A stretch of DNA of 64,000 bases from an uncultured Pseudomonadota bacterium (GCA_913057905.1 CAJXPB010000003.1:310001-374000); one strand, 5' to 3'; counted from the stretch's first letter, positions 35,423 to 43,490 are shown. The notes: generated by a model not told the origin, from the letters alone. Program-made: numbers and translations.

Positions 35423-36172
35423 TCAGCGGCTCAGGCAGTACAGCCCGAGCATCTCGTTGCACGCTCGCGAGGGCCCCGCCAGCCAGTTGTCGACCGACGA
35501 AGCATCGCCGGCCACGCCTTCGGAGCCCGAATCGGATACGGTCCAGCCCGAACACGTCGTGTCGGCGGCATCGCCCTGGGGGAGCGTGCCGTCGGCATTG
35601 CTGCCCGTCCACATGTAGGTGCCGGAGCTAAACGCCTGTTGGTCGCGGTCGAGTATGGTCGCCTCAAGCGAGGCCTCGGGGTCGAACAGGTTTCCGTCGG
35701 CCCCGACGACGACCTCGTTGGCCGTGTTGTAGACCGGGCCCTCGACCTCGCCGACACGCTCTTTGGTCGTCTCTACCTCGTTGCCGAAGACGGCCACCCA
35801 GCCGCCGCCGCGCAACCCGGGGATCTCGTTGGCCTTGCTGTTGCATAGCGCGTCGACCGAATGCAGCGACCCACCGGGCGTGGTCCCGATGGTGCCCTGG
35901 CTGAGCTCGTCGACACCGAAGATGATCGGCCCGCACCCGTCGGCCTGCCGGCAGTCCATGTCCGCGCAGTCGACAAGCCCGTCTTCGTCATCGTCGACCC
36001 CGTTCGAACAGGCCTGCTCGCCCTGCGGACCCATGTCTGGAGTCGTATCCTGAGCCATATCCTGGCCGGCATCCTGAGGCGCCGGCTCCCCGGAGCCATC
36101 CCCACACCCAGAGGCGGCCAGCGTGACGACCCAGACAACCGACAAAATTCCGACCCAATGTGCTCGATTCAT
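35423..36172 (-). CDS. DUF1554-like lectin-type lipoprotein 1
   Basis: A 249-aa lipoprotein with lipobox AASGC. A short Asp/Gln linker leads to a MopE-like motif CSNGVDDDEDGLVDCADMDC (about residues 55-74). The C-terminal 150 aa resemble DUF1554 (found in Leptospira and related to endostatin/C-type-lectin-like folds): ALCNSKANEIPGLRGGGWVA, a PVYNTANEVV strand, YMWTGSNADGT, CSGWT and the terminal LGLYCLSR. GGAG lies before the ATG. The longer frame to 36625 crosses other genes and is a shadow. The adjacent gene at 36412 is a paralogue. Surface binding of glycans is possible. Confidence 0.8.
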   Translation of the reverse strand: MNRAHWVGILSVVWVVTLAASGCGDGSGEPAPQDAGQDMAQDTTPDMGPQGEQACSNGVDDDEDGLVDCADMDCRQADGCGPIIFGVDELSQGTIGTTPGGSLHSVDALCNSKANEIPGLRGGGWVAVFGNEVETTKERVGEVEGPVYNTANEVVVGADGNLFDPEASLEATILDRDQQAFSSGTYMWTGSNADGTLPQGDAADTTCSGWTVSDSGSEGVAGDASSVDNWLAGPSRACNEMLGLYCLSR

Positions 36173-36285
36173 AGATTGCTCCGGTGCGGAGAAATGCGAC
36201 TCACCATCAGGTTGGCAACTACCGGTCGCACAAGCAACCGCGCGCCGCCCCGACCCGGACTCGGGACTCGCGGATCCGCCCGAGG

Positions 36286-36393
36286 GCGGGCGCAAGACCG
36301 GGGCGTCCTTCGAGCGCCGTCTGGACTGGAGCGAGGCCCCAGCCGAGCGGAGGGAAGCAGGCGTCGAGAAGGAACCCCCGGCAAAGCGCCCAC
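36286..36393. repeat. Palindromic dispersed element, long form (108 bp), copy 3
   Basis: The outer stem GCGGGCGC/GCGCCCAC has one mismatch. The same internal GTCTGGACTGGAGCGAGGCC and AGCCGAGCGGAGGGAAGCAG core occurs. It lies 18 bp downstream of the minus-strand gene ending at 36412. Confidence 0.8.
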
Positions 36394-36411
36394 GCTCGCC
36401 GACGAGTCCAC

Positions 36412-37329
36412 CTAATTGGAGATGCAGTAGATCCCGTGGGTTTCGGTGCAGGCGCGCAGTCGGTTGTCCGACGCCGCTGTAAGCCAGTTGCTCAGCGAGG
36501 AGGGCACACCGACGATACCTTCGAGCTCGAAGTCGAAGATGTTCTCGGATTCTGTCGCCGTCCAGTCGGCACAGGTGGTGCCGTCGTCGCTGGGGCTGTT
36601 GCCATCGGGGCGGCTGCCCGTCCACATGCGCACGTTCGCGCCAAAGGTGTTGCCGTTCACGTCGGTGATCGGCGCATTCAACGTTTGGCGGTCGAATAAC
36701 GACGAGTTGGAGCCGACCACCGCCCGCGAATTCAGGTTGAAGACCGCCTCGTCGTCGTCGCCGACGCGGTCTTTGACCGAATCATCTCGATTGCCAACTA
36801 TCGCCGTCCAGCCGACGTTTCCGTCGAGCCCCGACACCTGGGCGGCCGCACCCCGACAGGCTTCGTTGGCCGCCTGGAAGGCCTGACTGGCATTGCTGGC
36901 GAACTGGCCATTCGAGAACTCTCTGATCCCAAAGATGATCCGCCCGCACCGATTCGCCTGCATGCAGTCGGTGTCCGCGCAGTCGGTCAGCCCGTCGCGG
37001 TCGCCGTCGACGTTGTCCGAACAATTCTGCTCGTTCTCTGGCGTCACGTCGGGTTCGGCGTCCTCCCGGACGTCCATCGCGTCTGAGGTATCGGCGACAT
37101 CGGTCGCATCCCCGCCGTTGCCCATGTCTTCCCGCACGTCGCCCACGTCTCGGCCCATGTCCGCCACATCCCCGCCGACATCCTCGACGTCCATGACGTC
37201 CATCGACTCATCGACGTCCTGCCCGCCGTTCTCCGACACCGGCGCGGCGGCCTGATACAGACACCCGGACGCCCCGAGCGCCATGGCGCCCACGAGCGAC
37301 ACAACTCCAATCAAACGCATACGACTCAT
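36412..37329 (-). CDS. DUF1554-like lectin-type lipoprotein 2
   Basis: A 305-aa paralogue of the gene at 35423. The lipobox is GASGC (near residue 23). A long Asp/Met/Val-rich linker (DVGGDVADMGRDVGDVRED and similar) of about 80 aa follows, then a MopE-like motif (CSDNVDGDRDGLTDC), and a DUF1554-like domain with EACRGAAAQVSGLDGNVGWT, VFNLNSRAVVG, MWTGSRPDGNSP, TCADWTATES and a final HGIYCISN. The start MSRMRLIG is chosen, and a TTG at 37365 is the alternative. It is divergent from the 8-Cys gene at 37611, with a 281-bp spacer holding that gene's promoter. Confidence 0.8.
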   Translation of the reverse strand: MSRMRLIGVVSLVGAMALGASGCLYQAAAPVSENGGQDVDESMDVMDVEDVGGDVADMGRDVGDVREDMGNGGDATDVADTSDAMDVREDAEPDVTPENEQNCSDNVDGDRDGLTDCADTDCMQANRCGRIIFGIREFSNGQFASNASQAFQAANEACRGAAAQVSGLDGNVGWTAIVGNRDDSVKDRVGDDDEAVFNLNSRAVVGSNSSLFDRQTLNAPITDVNGNTFGANVRMWTGSRPDGNSPSDDGTTCADWTATESENIFDFELEGIVGVPSSLSNWLTAASDNRLRACTETHGIYCISN

Positions 37330-37465
37330 GACAAAACCCGATACAACGAGGTGAGGTTCACCCAAACGCCCAACGGATTAGACTATCTGATACGCAGTGC
37401 GGATCAAGTTTGGGGTGCGGTCTAGAGCCGGCCGCAGATGGGTGACGTCGACGAACGTCGTCAAT

Positions 37466-37494
37466 TTGACGTCCAGTTCAAGATACCGTTAAAT
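37466..37494 (+). promoter_or_regulatory. Promoter of 8-Cys lipoprotein 2
   Basis: TTGACG (37466) and TTAAAT (37489) at 17-bp spacing, a near-consensus sigma-70 pair. The surrounding 99 bp (37462-37560) align without gaps with 34583-34681. Confidence 0.65.
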
Positions 37495-37610
37495 AGTGGT
37501 CGCATCCACAATTTTGTCGTCTACGGTGGGTACATGTGCCCTCGGGGATGCGGGCCGATTAATGTCGAAAGACCCGCCACTCGTTTACTTCGTACCTACG
37601 AGGTGAAGCT

Positions 37611-38009
37611 GTGAAGTTGCATTCTTCGAAATCTGTTCTGTTCACGTTCGCCGCCATTCTACTGACCTTCGGACTGGCAGCCTGTGGTGGCTCCGATGGA
37701 AACGGCAATGGCAACGGCAACAACAACGGTGGACTGACGCAGGCTGACTTTGCGGACTACTGTTCGGAGATCAAATCCTGCGTGGGCGATCAGTCCTTCA
37801 ACATGCAGTACGACTCCGTCGAGGACTGCGCGAGTACCCAAACTAACTCGTTTGAGGGATTCGACGGCGCGTGCGGCACGGCTGCCCAAGGCTACTACGA
37901 GTGCTTCATCCAGAACTTCGAGTGCACGCAGGGAGCCCCGCAGCCGGATCCGTCGGCGTGCCAGGAAGAAATCACCGAGTTTTCGATGGAATGCGGCAGC
38001 GGCCTATAA
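37611..38009 (+). CDS. Eight-cysteine-module lipoprotein 2
   Basis: A 132-aa lipoprotein starting at GTG with GAGGTGA seven nt upstream. The signal ends in lipobox LAAC, followed by a Gly/Asn low-complexity linker (GNGNGNGNNNGG). The single module has eight Cys spaced x5, x15, x14, x9, x6, x11, x10 and shares YCSEIKSCVGDQSF and QNFEC with its paralogue at 34729. The gene and its promoter region are both related to that gene, so the pair arose by duplication. A terminator follows. The function is unknown, and an extracytoplasmic location is clear. Confidence 0.82.
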   Translation: MKLHSSKSVLFTFAAILLTFGLAACGGSDGNGNGNGNNNGGLTQADFADYCSEIKSCVGDQSFNMQYDSVEDCASTQTNSFEGFDGACGTAAQGYYECFIQNFECTQGAPQPDPSACQEEITEFSMECGSGL

Positions 38010-38043
38010 CGGCCACCGCTCCCGGTTGAGCAATCGTCAACCC

Positions 38044-38082
38044 AAAGCCCCCGAAGACCCACCGCGGTCCTCGGGGGCTTTT
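38044..38082 (+). terminator. Terminator after 8-Cys lipoprotein 2
   Basis: The stem AAGCCCCCGAAGA/TCCTCGGGGGCTT has one mismatch and is followed by TT. The core is the same as in the terminator at 35141. Confidence 0.85.
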
Positions 38083-38164
38083 GGTTTCACCTACCTTCAC
38101 TGCCACTCGAGATACACCCGCTCTGGCGTCGGCGGAGGAGTGCAACGATTTGTACAGCGACTTT

Positions 38165-38193
38165 TTGACCGCACCGTCTCAAACGCCTAAGGT
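38165..38193 (+). promoter_or_regulatory. Promoter of 8-Cys lipoprotein 3
   Basis: TTGACC (38165) and TAAGGT (38188) at 17-bp spacing, about 50 bp before the ATG. Confidence 0.5.
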
Positions 38194-38241
38194 CGTAGAG
38201 GATCGACGACATTCGCGCACAATATTATCGACAGAGGGAAT

Positions 38242-38898
38242 TTGATGTACTCCGCTGAATCTACGAACGATAGTCGCCGTGCAATTCGACGCCTCATCGC
38301 CGTGGCGTGCGGCTGTGTCATGGTCGCCTCCCTGGCGGCCTGCGGCGGCAGCACCGAAGAACCAACCAGCTCCTATCAGACGATCTGCGAGGTCCAACAA
38401 GAGTGCCTGGACGATCAATTCGACCGCACCCATGGCACCGTCGACGGGTGCGCGGCGACGTTGAAGGCCAACGCCGAGATCTCGACCAAGAGCGGTGAGT
38501 GTCTGCAGAAGACCGAGGCTGTCTTCGAATGCCGGGCTGAAAACGCCCGATGCCAGAACAACCAGGTCTCCTACGGCAGTGGGTGTTCGGCCGAGGTCAC
38601 CGCCCAGACGAAGGCGTGCCGCGGCGAGGTCGCCGACCGAGATGATCTCCGGCGCCTGTGCGAGAACCTCAAGTCCTGCATCGGCGAGTCGGAATTCAGT
38701 GATGATTACGTCAGTATGGAGATGTGCATCGGCGACTTTGAATTTCAAATTCAAGAAGCCAGCGGATCCAACTGCAAGGAATTGGCGAGTGACTACTTCT
38801 ACTGCCTAGACGACAATTTGCAGTGCAACCAGGGGACCCCCGATGCCGACTGCCAAGATGAAATCGATGCGTTCCAAATGCAGTGCGGTTCTTCGTAA
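38242..38898 (+). CDS. Eight-cysteine-module lipoprotein 3, two modules
   Basis: A 218-aa lipoprotein with lipobox LAAC near residue 33. Two eight-Cys modules lie in tandem. Module 1 has spacings x5, x14, x16, x9, x6, x10, x10 and module 2 has x5, x15, x15, x9, x6, x8, x10. Module 2 (LCENLKSCIGESEF) is closer to the single-module proteins. Module 1 (ICEVQQECLDDQFD) is closer to module 1 of the gene at 40579. AGAGGGA precedes the ATG. The stop is only 3 bp from the end of the convergent RCC1 gene, so there is no room for a separate terminator. Confidence 0.84.
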   Translation: MMYSAESTNDSRRAIRRLIAVACGCVMVASLAACGGSTEEPTSSYQTICEVQQECLDDQFDRTHGTVDGCAATLKANAEISTKSGECLQKTEAVFECRAENARCQNNQVSYGSGCSAEVTAQTKACRGEVADRDDLRRLCENLKSCIGESEFSDDYVSMEMCIGDFEFQIQEASGSNCKELASDYFYCLDDNLQCNQGTPDADCQDEIDAFQMQCGSS

Positions 38899-38901
38899 GC
38901 C

Positions 38902-40323
38902 TCACGGCTCCGGCCACTCCGGATACACCCGCTGTGGCTCGGCGGTCGACTGCTGCCCAACGAGTATGTCGCCCAATTGCCCGGAGCTCGACGCTCCCTG
39001 GCAGAAGGCGCGGCCGTCGCCGTCCGCCCAGCAGGTGAACCGATCGCCGGGCGCCACGTCGTTGGGCTCGGCCAGGTCGTGGAGCAGCACGGGGTTGCGA
39101 TAGAGTCTCGACTGGTCGTCGAAGGCGAGTTGTTCGTTGTCTCCCCAGCAGACGATGCGCCCGGAGGCGCGCTCGGCGCAGACGTGAAACAGCGCATGCC
39201 ACAGCCGCTGGGCGTCACCCACACCCGGGTACTCGACAGCGGCGTACTGGATGTCGGTTAGATCCAGCGAACCGAAGTGCCCCTGCGTGCCGTCGCCCCA
39301 GCACCAGACCGAGCCGCCCTGGCGGATGGCGCACGTCGAGTTTTGTCCCGCCGCCAGACTGCCCGCCACGAAATCTCTGATTTCGGTGTCATTGGACTTC
39401 TGGCGGACACTTTCGATGGGCGAGGACCGCTGGATATTCGTTCGGCCGTTGCCCTGTTGGCCCATCTCGCCGTCGCCCCAGCACATGATGGTGTGGCCGC
39501 TCTGCCCGACCGACGGTTTCATCGCGCAGTTGTGTTGGAGGCCGCTCGCCACGTCGGTGTAGCCCCGGATGGCGGTGCCACTCTGCAGGACCTCCGTGGG
39601 CACACGCATCTGGTTGCCGAAGGGGGCGCCGATTTGATAGCGATCGTTGTTCCCCCAACACAGCAGCCGGCTGGGCTCGTCGCTTGTGACCGCGCAGGTG
39701 TGGAGTCCGTTGGCCGAGATGGCGGCCGCGTTGGTCAACCCGGCGACCTGCACGGGAAACGGCGAGTTCACGAACGAATCGTCGCCGAGCTGCCCCTCCT
39801 CGTTTCTGCCCCAGCAGTAGACGCTTCCATCGGAGCCCAGGGCGCAGGAGTGTCGCAGGCCGACGGCCACGTCGACCATCGACTCGAGCCCCTCGACGAC
39901 CGTCGGCGGAGCGGGCTTGGTAACCGACTCGCCGTTGCCGATCTGCGCCTCGCCATTCCAACCCCAGCAGACGACATCGCCGGACTGAAGCACTCCGCAT
40001 GCGTGCAATCGGCCGGCATCGAGTTGCGTGAACGAGCACGCCGCCTCGCCGTCGCAATCCTCATCGCGGCAATCGACGTCCATGTCCTCGTCGTTGTCGA
40101 CGCCGTCGTCACAGACCTCCGAGGAGATGTCGACGTCGTTCTCGACATCGCTTTGGACATCGCCGCCGACGTCGCTCTCCACGTCGCCCGCGTCGAGCTC
40201 GGCTACATCACCGGCGGCGTCCTGGCCGTCACCCGGCGTGCCATCGCCGTCACTGCAAGCACTGCTGACCAGTAGAAACATCGCAACGCCGACCAATCTC
40301 CAATCCAAGTACTTCGTACCCAT
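38902..40323 (-). CDS. RCC1-propeller lipoprotein 1
   Basis: A 473-aa lipoprotein with lipobox VSSAC, an Asp/Val-rich linker, and a MopE-like motif CDDGVDNDEDMDVDC (about residues 70-95). Seven RCC1-like repeats then form a beta-propeller, each blade with an HxCA...CWG pair (HACGV/VVCWG, HSCAL/VYCWG, HTCAV/LLCWG and so on). One disulfide per blade is likely. Related propellers are common in secreted proteins of delta-proteobacteria, where their ligands are unknown. The start MGTKYLDW follows GGAG and matches the two paralogues (MGMKPWRW, MGANFWRW). Compared with them this copy is clearly diverged. Confidence 0.87.
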   Translation of the reverse strand: MGTKYLDWRLVGVAMFLLVSSACSDGDGTPGDGQDAAGDVAELDAGDVESDVGGDVQSDVENDVDISSEVCDDGVDNDEDMDVDCRDEDCDGEAACSFTQLDAGRLHACGVLQSGDVVCWGWNGEAQIGNGESVTKPAPPTVVEGLESMVDVAVGLRHSCALGSDGSVYCWGRNEEGQLGDDSFVNSPFPVQVAGLTNAAAISANGLHTCAVTSDEPSRLLCWGNNDRYQIGAPFGNQMRVPTEVLQSGTAIRGYTDVASGLQHNCAMKPSVGQSGHTIMCWGDGEMGQQGNGRTNIQRSSPIESVRQKSNDTEIRDFVAGSLAAGQNSTCAIRQGGSVWCWGDGTQGHFGSLDLTDIQYAAVEYPGVGDAQRLWHALFHVCAERASGRIVCWGDNEQLAFDDQSRLYRNPVLLHDLAEPNDVAPGDRFTCWADGDGRAFCQGASSSGQLGDILVGQQSTAEPQRVYPEWPEP

Positions 40324-40497
40324 CGACCGACTCCACTGCCAAGAAAGAAAATCGCGCCGCAAAAGCCGCAACGCGACGGGAATAGGGGGAAGTTAGGCAC
40401 GGTGTAGGTGCGAGCGAGCCAGTTTCTTCCGGCCTCATCCGCCAGAAAGTCGATGAGGGAAGCATGCGAGGAGAATGAGCCGCATTGTCCCAGTAAC

Positions 40498-40526
40498 TTG
40501 ACCCATCGGATGGCGATTTTTAGCCT
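40498..40526 (+). promoter_or_regulatory. Promoter of 8-Cys lipoprotein 4
   Basis: TTGACC (40498) and TAGCCT (40521) at 17-bp spacing, about 50 bp upstream of the ATG. Confidence 0.5.
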
Positions 40527-40578
40527 CGCGTTCGACCGCGAAGATCATGAGTTTTGGGACTGATTTGCGAGGCACGAC

Positions 40579-41217
40579 ATGAAATCGCTTGCTGGGACAA
40601 TACTCGGCGCCCTGGGCGCACTGTTTTTGGTCACATCGTCGATGGCATGTGGCGGTGAGAATGGGGAAGACCCCAATTCATCCAGCGCCTTTCAGGAAAT
40701 CTGCCAAGTCCAGGCAAGCTGTTTGGACGACCAGTTCGACAAACAATACGGCACGGTCAACGGGTGCGCCGAGGCGCTGAAGGCCAACGCCGACCTCTCG
40801 AACAAGAGCGGCGAGTGCCTGCGAGCGACTCGGAAGACCTTCGAATGCCAGGCCGACAACGTCCAATGCATGAACAATGAAATCGCCTACGATGACGCCT
40901 GCGAAGCAGAGGCCGAGGCCCAAGCCACGGCCTGCAGCGACTACGACTTTGCAACGGCCGAAGACTACCGCGAATACTGTAACTTTTTGCGAGACTGCCT
41001 GGGCGAGTCGACGTTTGGGCAGGCCTTCGACGACATCGACGCCTGCGTCACTCAGTACGAAAACGACTTCGCAGCCCTAAGCCTCGAGTGCAAGAAGCTG
41101 GGGAGCGACATGGTGAAATGCGACAATGAGCACCAGGAGTGTCAGAACGGTCAAATCGTGCAGGCCCAGGAGTGCTCGGAGGAATACAGCGCGTTCGAAT
41201 CGCAATGCGGCGGATAA
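40579..41217 (+). CDS. Eight-cysteine-module lipoprotein 4, two modules
   Basis: A 212-aa lipoprotein with the signal Cys in SSMAC near residue 24. Module 1 has Cys spacing x5, x14, x16, x9, x6, x10, x10 and is strongly similar to module 1 of the gene at 38242 (CLDDQFDKQYGTVNGC against CLDDQFDRTHGTVDGC). Module 2 has x5, x15, x14, x9, x6, x10, x10. The composition is very acidic. It is divergent from RCC1 gene 1. The double-module organisation and a TTGACC promoter are shared with its paralogue, suggesting duplication of the whole unit. Confidence 0.84.
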   Translation: MKSLAGTILGALGALFLVTSSMACGGENGEDPNSSSAFQEICQVQASCLDDQFDKQYGTVNGCAEALKANADLSNKSGECLRATRKTFECQADNVQCMNNEIAYDDACEAEAEAQATACSDYDFATAEDYREYCNFLRDCLGESTFGQAFDDIDACVTQYENDFAALSLECKKLGSDMVKCDNEHQECQNGQIVQAQECSEEYSAFESQCGG

Positions 41218-41312
41218 GGCCTGGCTGATTCCTACTCATTGCCACTCTCGGCCGTCTTGCCCGATGTCACGACGCCCACAGCATGCAGTGCAGCAACAAC
41301 TTATTGCACTAC

Positions 41313-41351
41313 ACCGCTATAGTGGTACGGTGCTAAAGTGGTACACCGCTA
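41313..41351 (+). promoter_or_regulatory. Palindromic operator-like repeats ahead of the DUF234 ATPase
   Basis: ACCGCTATAGTGGT (41313-41326) is a palindrome with one non-complementary pair on each side. GTGGTAC and TACACCGCTA recur over the next 25 bp, about 30 bp before the ribosome binding site GGAGG. The layout suggests autoregulation. An additional AGTGCA/TGCACT pair lies just upstream. Confidence 0.4.
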
Positions 41352-41379
41352 GAAGGTTTAAGCAGCGGAGGCGCGAATC

Positions 41380-42831
41380 GTGGCTGAACTGGTCGACAGG
41401 GAACGGGAACTTCGGGAGCTTCGAGACCTCGTCAAAGAGAGCGGCCCGAAGTTGGGGCTCATCTATGGAAGGCGACGCGTCGGAAAGACCTACCTTCTTA
41501 GTCACACGTGGGCAGACGCCGACACGCGCGTCTTCTACTTTCTTGCGACCGACACGACCCCGGAATTCAATCGTCGGGCGCTGCTTGAGGAACTCCGAAG
41601 GTGGTCGGACCGTGAGATCATCGAGGAGGATTACCCAACCTGGCGCGCCGTCTTTCGGTTGCTCGCGGAACTCGCCGCCGATGAGCCCATCATCGTAGTG
41701 CTCGATGAGTTCCAGTTTTTGACGGGAACGGAGAATTCGGTGCCATCCCAGCTCAACGCTGTGTGGGACCGTTTGGAAGACGTTGAGGTCAAGATGGTCT
41801 TGAGCGGCTCCGAAGTCGGGACGATGGAAGACCTAAAGTCGCGGGATGCGGCGTTGTTCGGTCGGTTCGACTGGGCCGCCCGCCTCCGGCCATTTGACTA
41901 CTTTGATGCAGCTCAAATGGTCCCCGAATACGACCGCCGTCGAGCCATACACACCTATGCCATCTTTGGGGGCATGCCGAGTTTCCTGGACACCATCGAC
42001 GACTCACGCCCCTTGGCAGACAACGTCATCCGGCGAGTTCTGTCTCCCCGCGGGGCCGTACACCTCCAACTCGACACCGTCATCGACCAGGAAAAGGGCA
42101 TCCGCAAGCCCGGAGACCATCGGGCCGTGCTCGGGGCCCTGGCAGATGGCGATCATGCGGTCGGTGACATCACGAGCAGCGTTGGGTTGAGCAAGGATAG
42201 CGTCCGTCGCATCCTCACCACCTTGCAGGACCTGCAACTCGTCAGACGAGACGACAACTTCGACGCCGGCAGGACCACGCCGGCCCGCTACATCATCGCC
42301 GACAATGCCGTCCGATTCTGGCATCGTTTCGTGCAGTCGAACCTGTCGCATCTCGCACGAGATGGCGGCGAGGCCGTCTGGAAAGACACCATTGAACCCG
42401 AACTGAACACCTACACAGGCAAGGTCTTCGAGCAGGTCGTCGCCCAGGGCTTCGACCGCATGCACGAGAGCCTCGGTCTCGCGTCAGCCAGCCGCTGGCA
42501 CCGATGGGAGGGAAAAGACAGGGGCGGCAATCAGATCGAAATCGACATCATCGCCGAACTCAGTTCGGGAAAACTGCTGACCGGCGAAGTGAAATGGTCC
42601 TCCTCGCCGGTAGACGTGTCGCTGCACACCGACCTCCAGCAAGACCTCGCCGCCCTGGGAAACTCCGGCCGTGGTTGGGCTCGCGACGCGCTCGACCCCG
42701 ACGGCGCTGCCGGCCATCTGTACGTGTCCGCCGCCGGATTTACCGACGCATTCCGGTCCCTTGCCGACACGTCTGCGGGTCTACCCATCTACCTGCTGGA
42801 TCTCGACGACCTGTTTGAGCTCGCCGACTGA
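41380..42831 (+). CDS. AAA-type ATPase with DUF234 C-terminal domain
   Basis: A 483-aa P-loop ATPase, the type widespread in archaea and scattered in bacteria, function unknown. LVDRERELRELRDL opens the protein, Walker A is YGRRRVGKTYLL near residue 29, and Walker B is IIVVLDEFQFL near 106. Sensor motif VLSGSEVG lies near 147, and FGGMPSFL near 198 is a hallmark. A winged helix (about 240-300) and a DUF234/nuclease-like C-terminal region (EIDIIAELSSGKLLTGEVKW, an E-x-K-like catalytic pattern) follow. The GTG start has GGAGG seven nt upstream. The gene sits alone among lipoprotein genes and was probably acquired. Confidence 0.85.
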   Translation: MAELVDRERELRELRDLVKESGPKLGLIYGRRRVGKTYLLSHTWADADTRVFYFLATDTTPEFNRRALLEELRRWSDREIIEEDYPTWRAVFRLLAELAADEPIIVVLDEFQFLTGTENSVPSQLNAVWDRLEDVEVKMVLSGSEVGTMEDLKSRDAALFGRFDWAARLRPFDYFDAAQMVPEYDRRRAIHTYAIFGGMPSFLDTIDDSRPLADNVIRRVLSPRGAVHLQLDTVIDQEKGIRKPGDHRAVLGALADGDHAVGDITSSVGLSKDSVRRILTTLQDLQLVRRDDNFDAGRTTPARYIIADNAVRFWHRFVQSNLSHLARDGGEAVWKDTIEPELNTYTGKVFEQVVAQGFDRMHESLGLASASRWHRWEGKDRGGNQIEIDIIAELSSGKLLTGEVKWSSSPVDVSLHTDLQQDLAALGNSGRGWARDALDPDGAAGHLYVSAAGFTDAFRSLADTSAGLPIYLLDLDDLFELAD

Positions 42832-42913
42832 CGCATCGGCGCACGGTGGTCGCGTCTGCACCCTGCATGGCGTGTTCGGGGAACAGAAGATGAACACGGC
42901 GAGGTGACGTAGA

Positions 42914-43219
42914 TCACGCTGCCGGCTCGCCAGATGTCACAACACCTTCAGCGACCACCGAGTTTCCCTGGAGCAACTGGAAACGAGTATTCGGTTTGAG
43001 CAGTTCTCTAGGCGCTTCATCGGCTAGGAAGTCGACAAGCGCTGGAACATCCTCGCCGGCGGTCGGCTCTGCGAGAAATTCCACGAGCAAAGTCCAGTTG
43101 GAGACGCCTTCGATCTTCACGGGCGCCGCGAGGTGGGACTCCGGCAGGTTTTTCATACCTCCCTCTTCAGGGCCGAGGAATTTGATCCGTGCCCAGTAAT
43201 CGGGATCTAGACGTGTCAT
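42914..43219 (-). CDS. Stand-alone EF-Tu domain-like protein
   Basis: A 101-aa protein. YWARIKFLGPEEGGMKN near the start and the ending LLKPNTRFQLLQGNSVVAEGVVT resemble the barrel domain III of EF-Tu (SKDEGGRH at its start, LRFAIREGGRTVGAGVV at its end). No GTPase domain is present. Small proteins of this shape occur sporadically in bacteria and have no known role. They could bind aminoacyl-tRNA or EF-Tu partners (inference). The ATG at 43219 has GAGGA at a good distance. The frame extends upstream into the palindromic repeat and is not used. Confidence 0.7.
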   Translation of the reverse strand: MTRLDPDYWARIKFLGPEEGGMKNLPESHLAAPVKIEGVSNWTLLVEFLAEPTAGEDVPALVDFLADEAPRELLKPNTRFQLLQGNSVVAEGVVTSGEPAA

Positions 43220-43382
43220 CGCGTCTTCCTCGACGGAAATTTCACGAACATGGAGCAAAGATAGCCGATCTGCTCCCCGCATCAAGAATGGAAGTGAGGA
43301 AGGCGGCGGCCGCACGGTGGTCGGCACCGTTCGACGACCGTCTGGACCGAATCCGAATGAACGACTCGACAGTAGCCAGCAA

Positions 43383-43490
43383 GTGAGTGCGAGACCGGGG
43401 GTTCTTTCGAGCGCCGTCTGGACTGAAGCGAGGCGCAAGCCGAGCGGAGGAAAGCAGGCGTCGAGAATGAGCCCCCGGCGACGCACTCAC
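43383..43490. repeat. Palindromic dispersed element, long form (108 bp), copy 4
   Basis: The outer stem GTGAGTGCG (43383-43391) pairs perfectly with CGCACTCAC (43482-43490). The second stem GGGGGTTC...TTCGA pairs with TCGA...GAGCCCCC. A truncated short-form copy precedes it at about 43317-43350. Confidence 0.82.

Noticed and set aside
35048..35848. 266-aa frame across the intergenic repeat and DUF1554-like gene
   Set aside because: Runs through a terminator and a repeat and is antisense to a lipoprotein gene.
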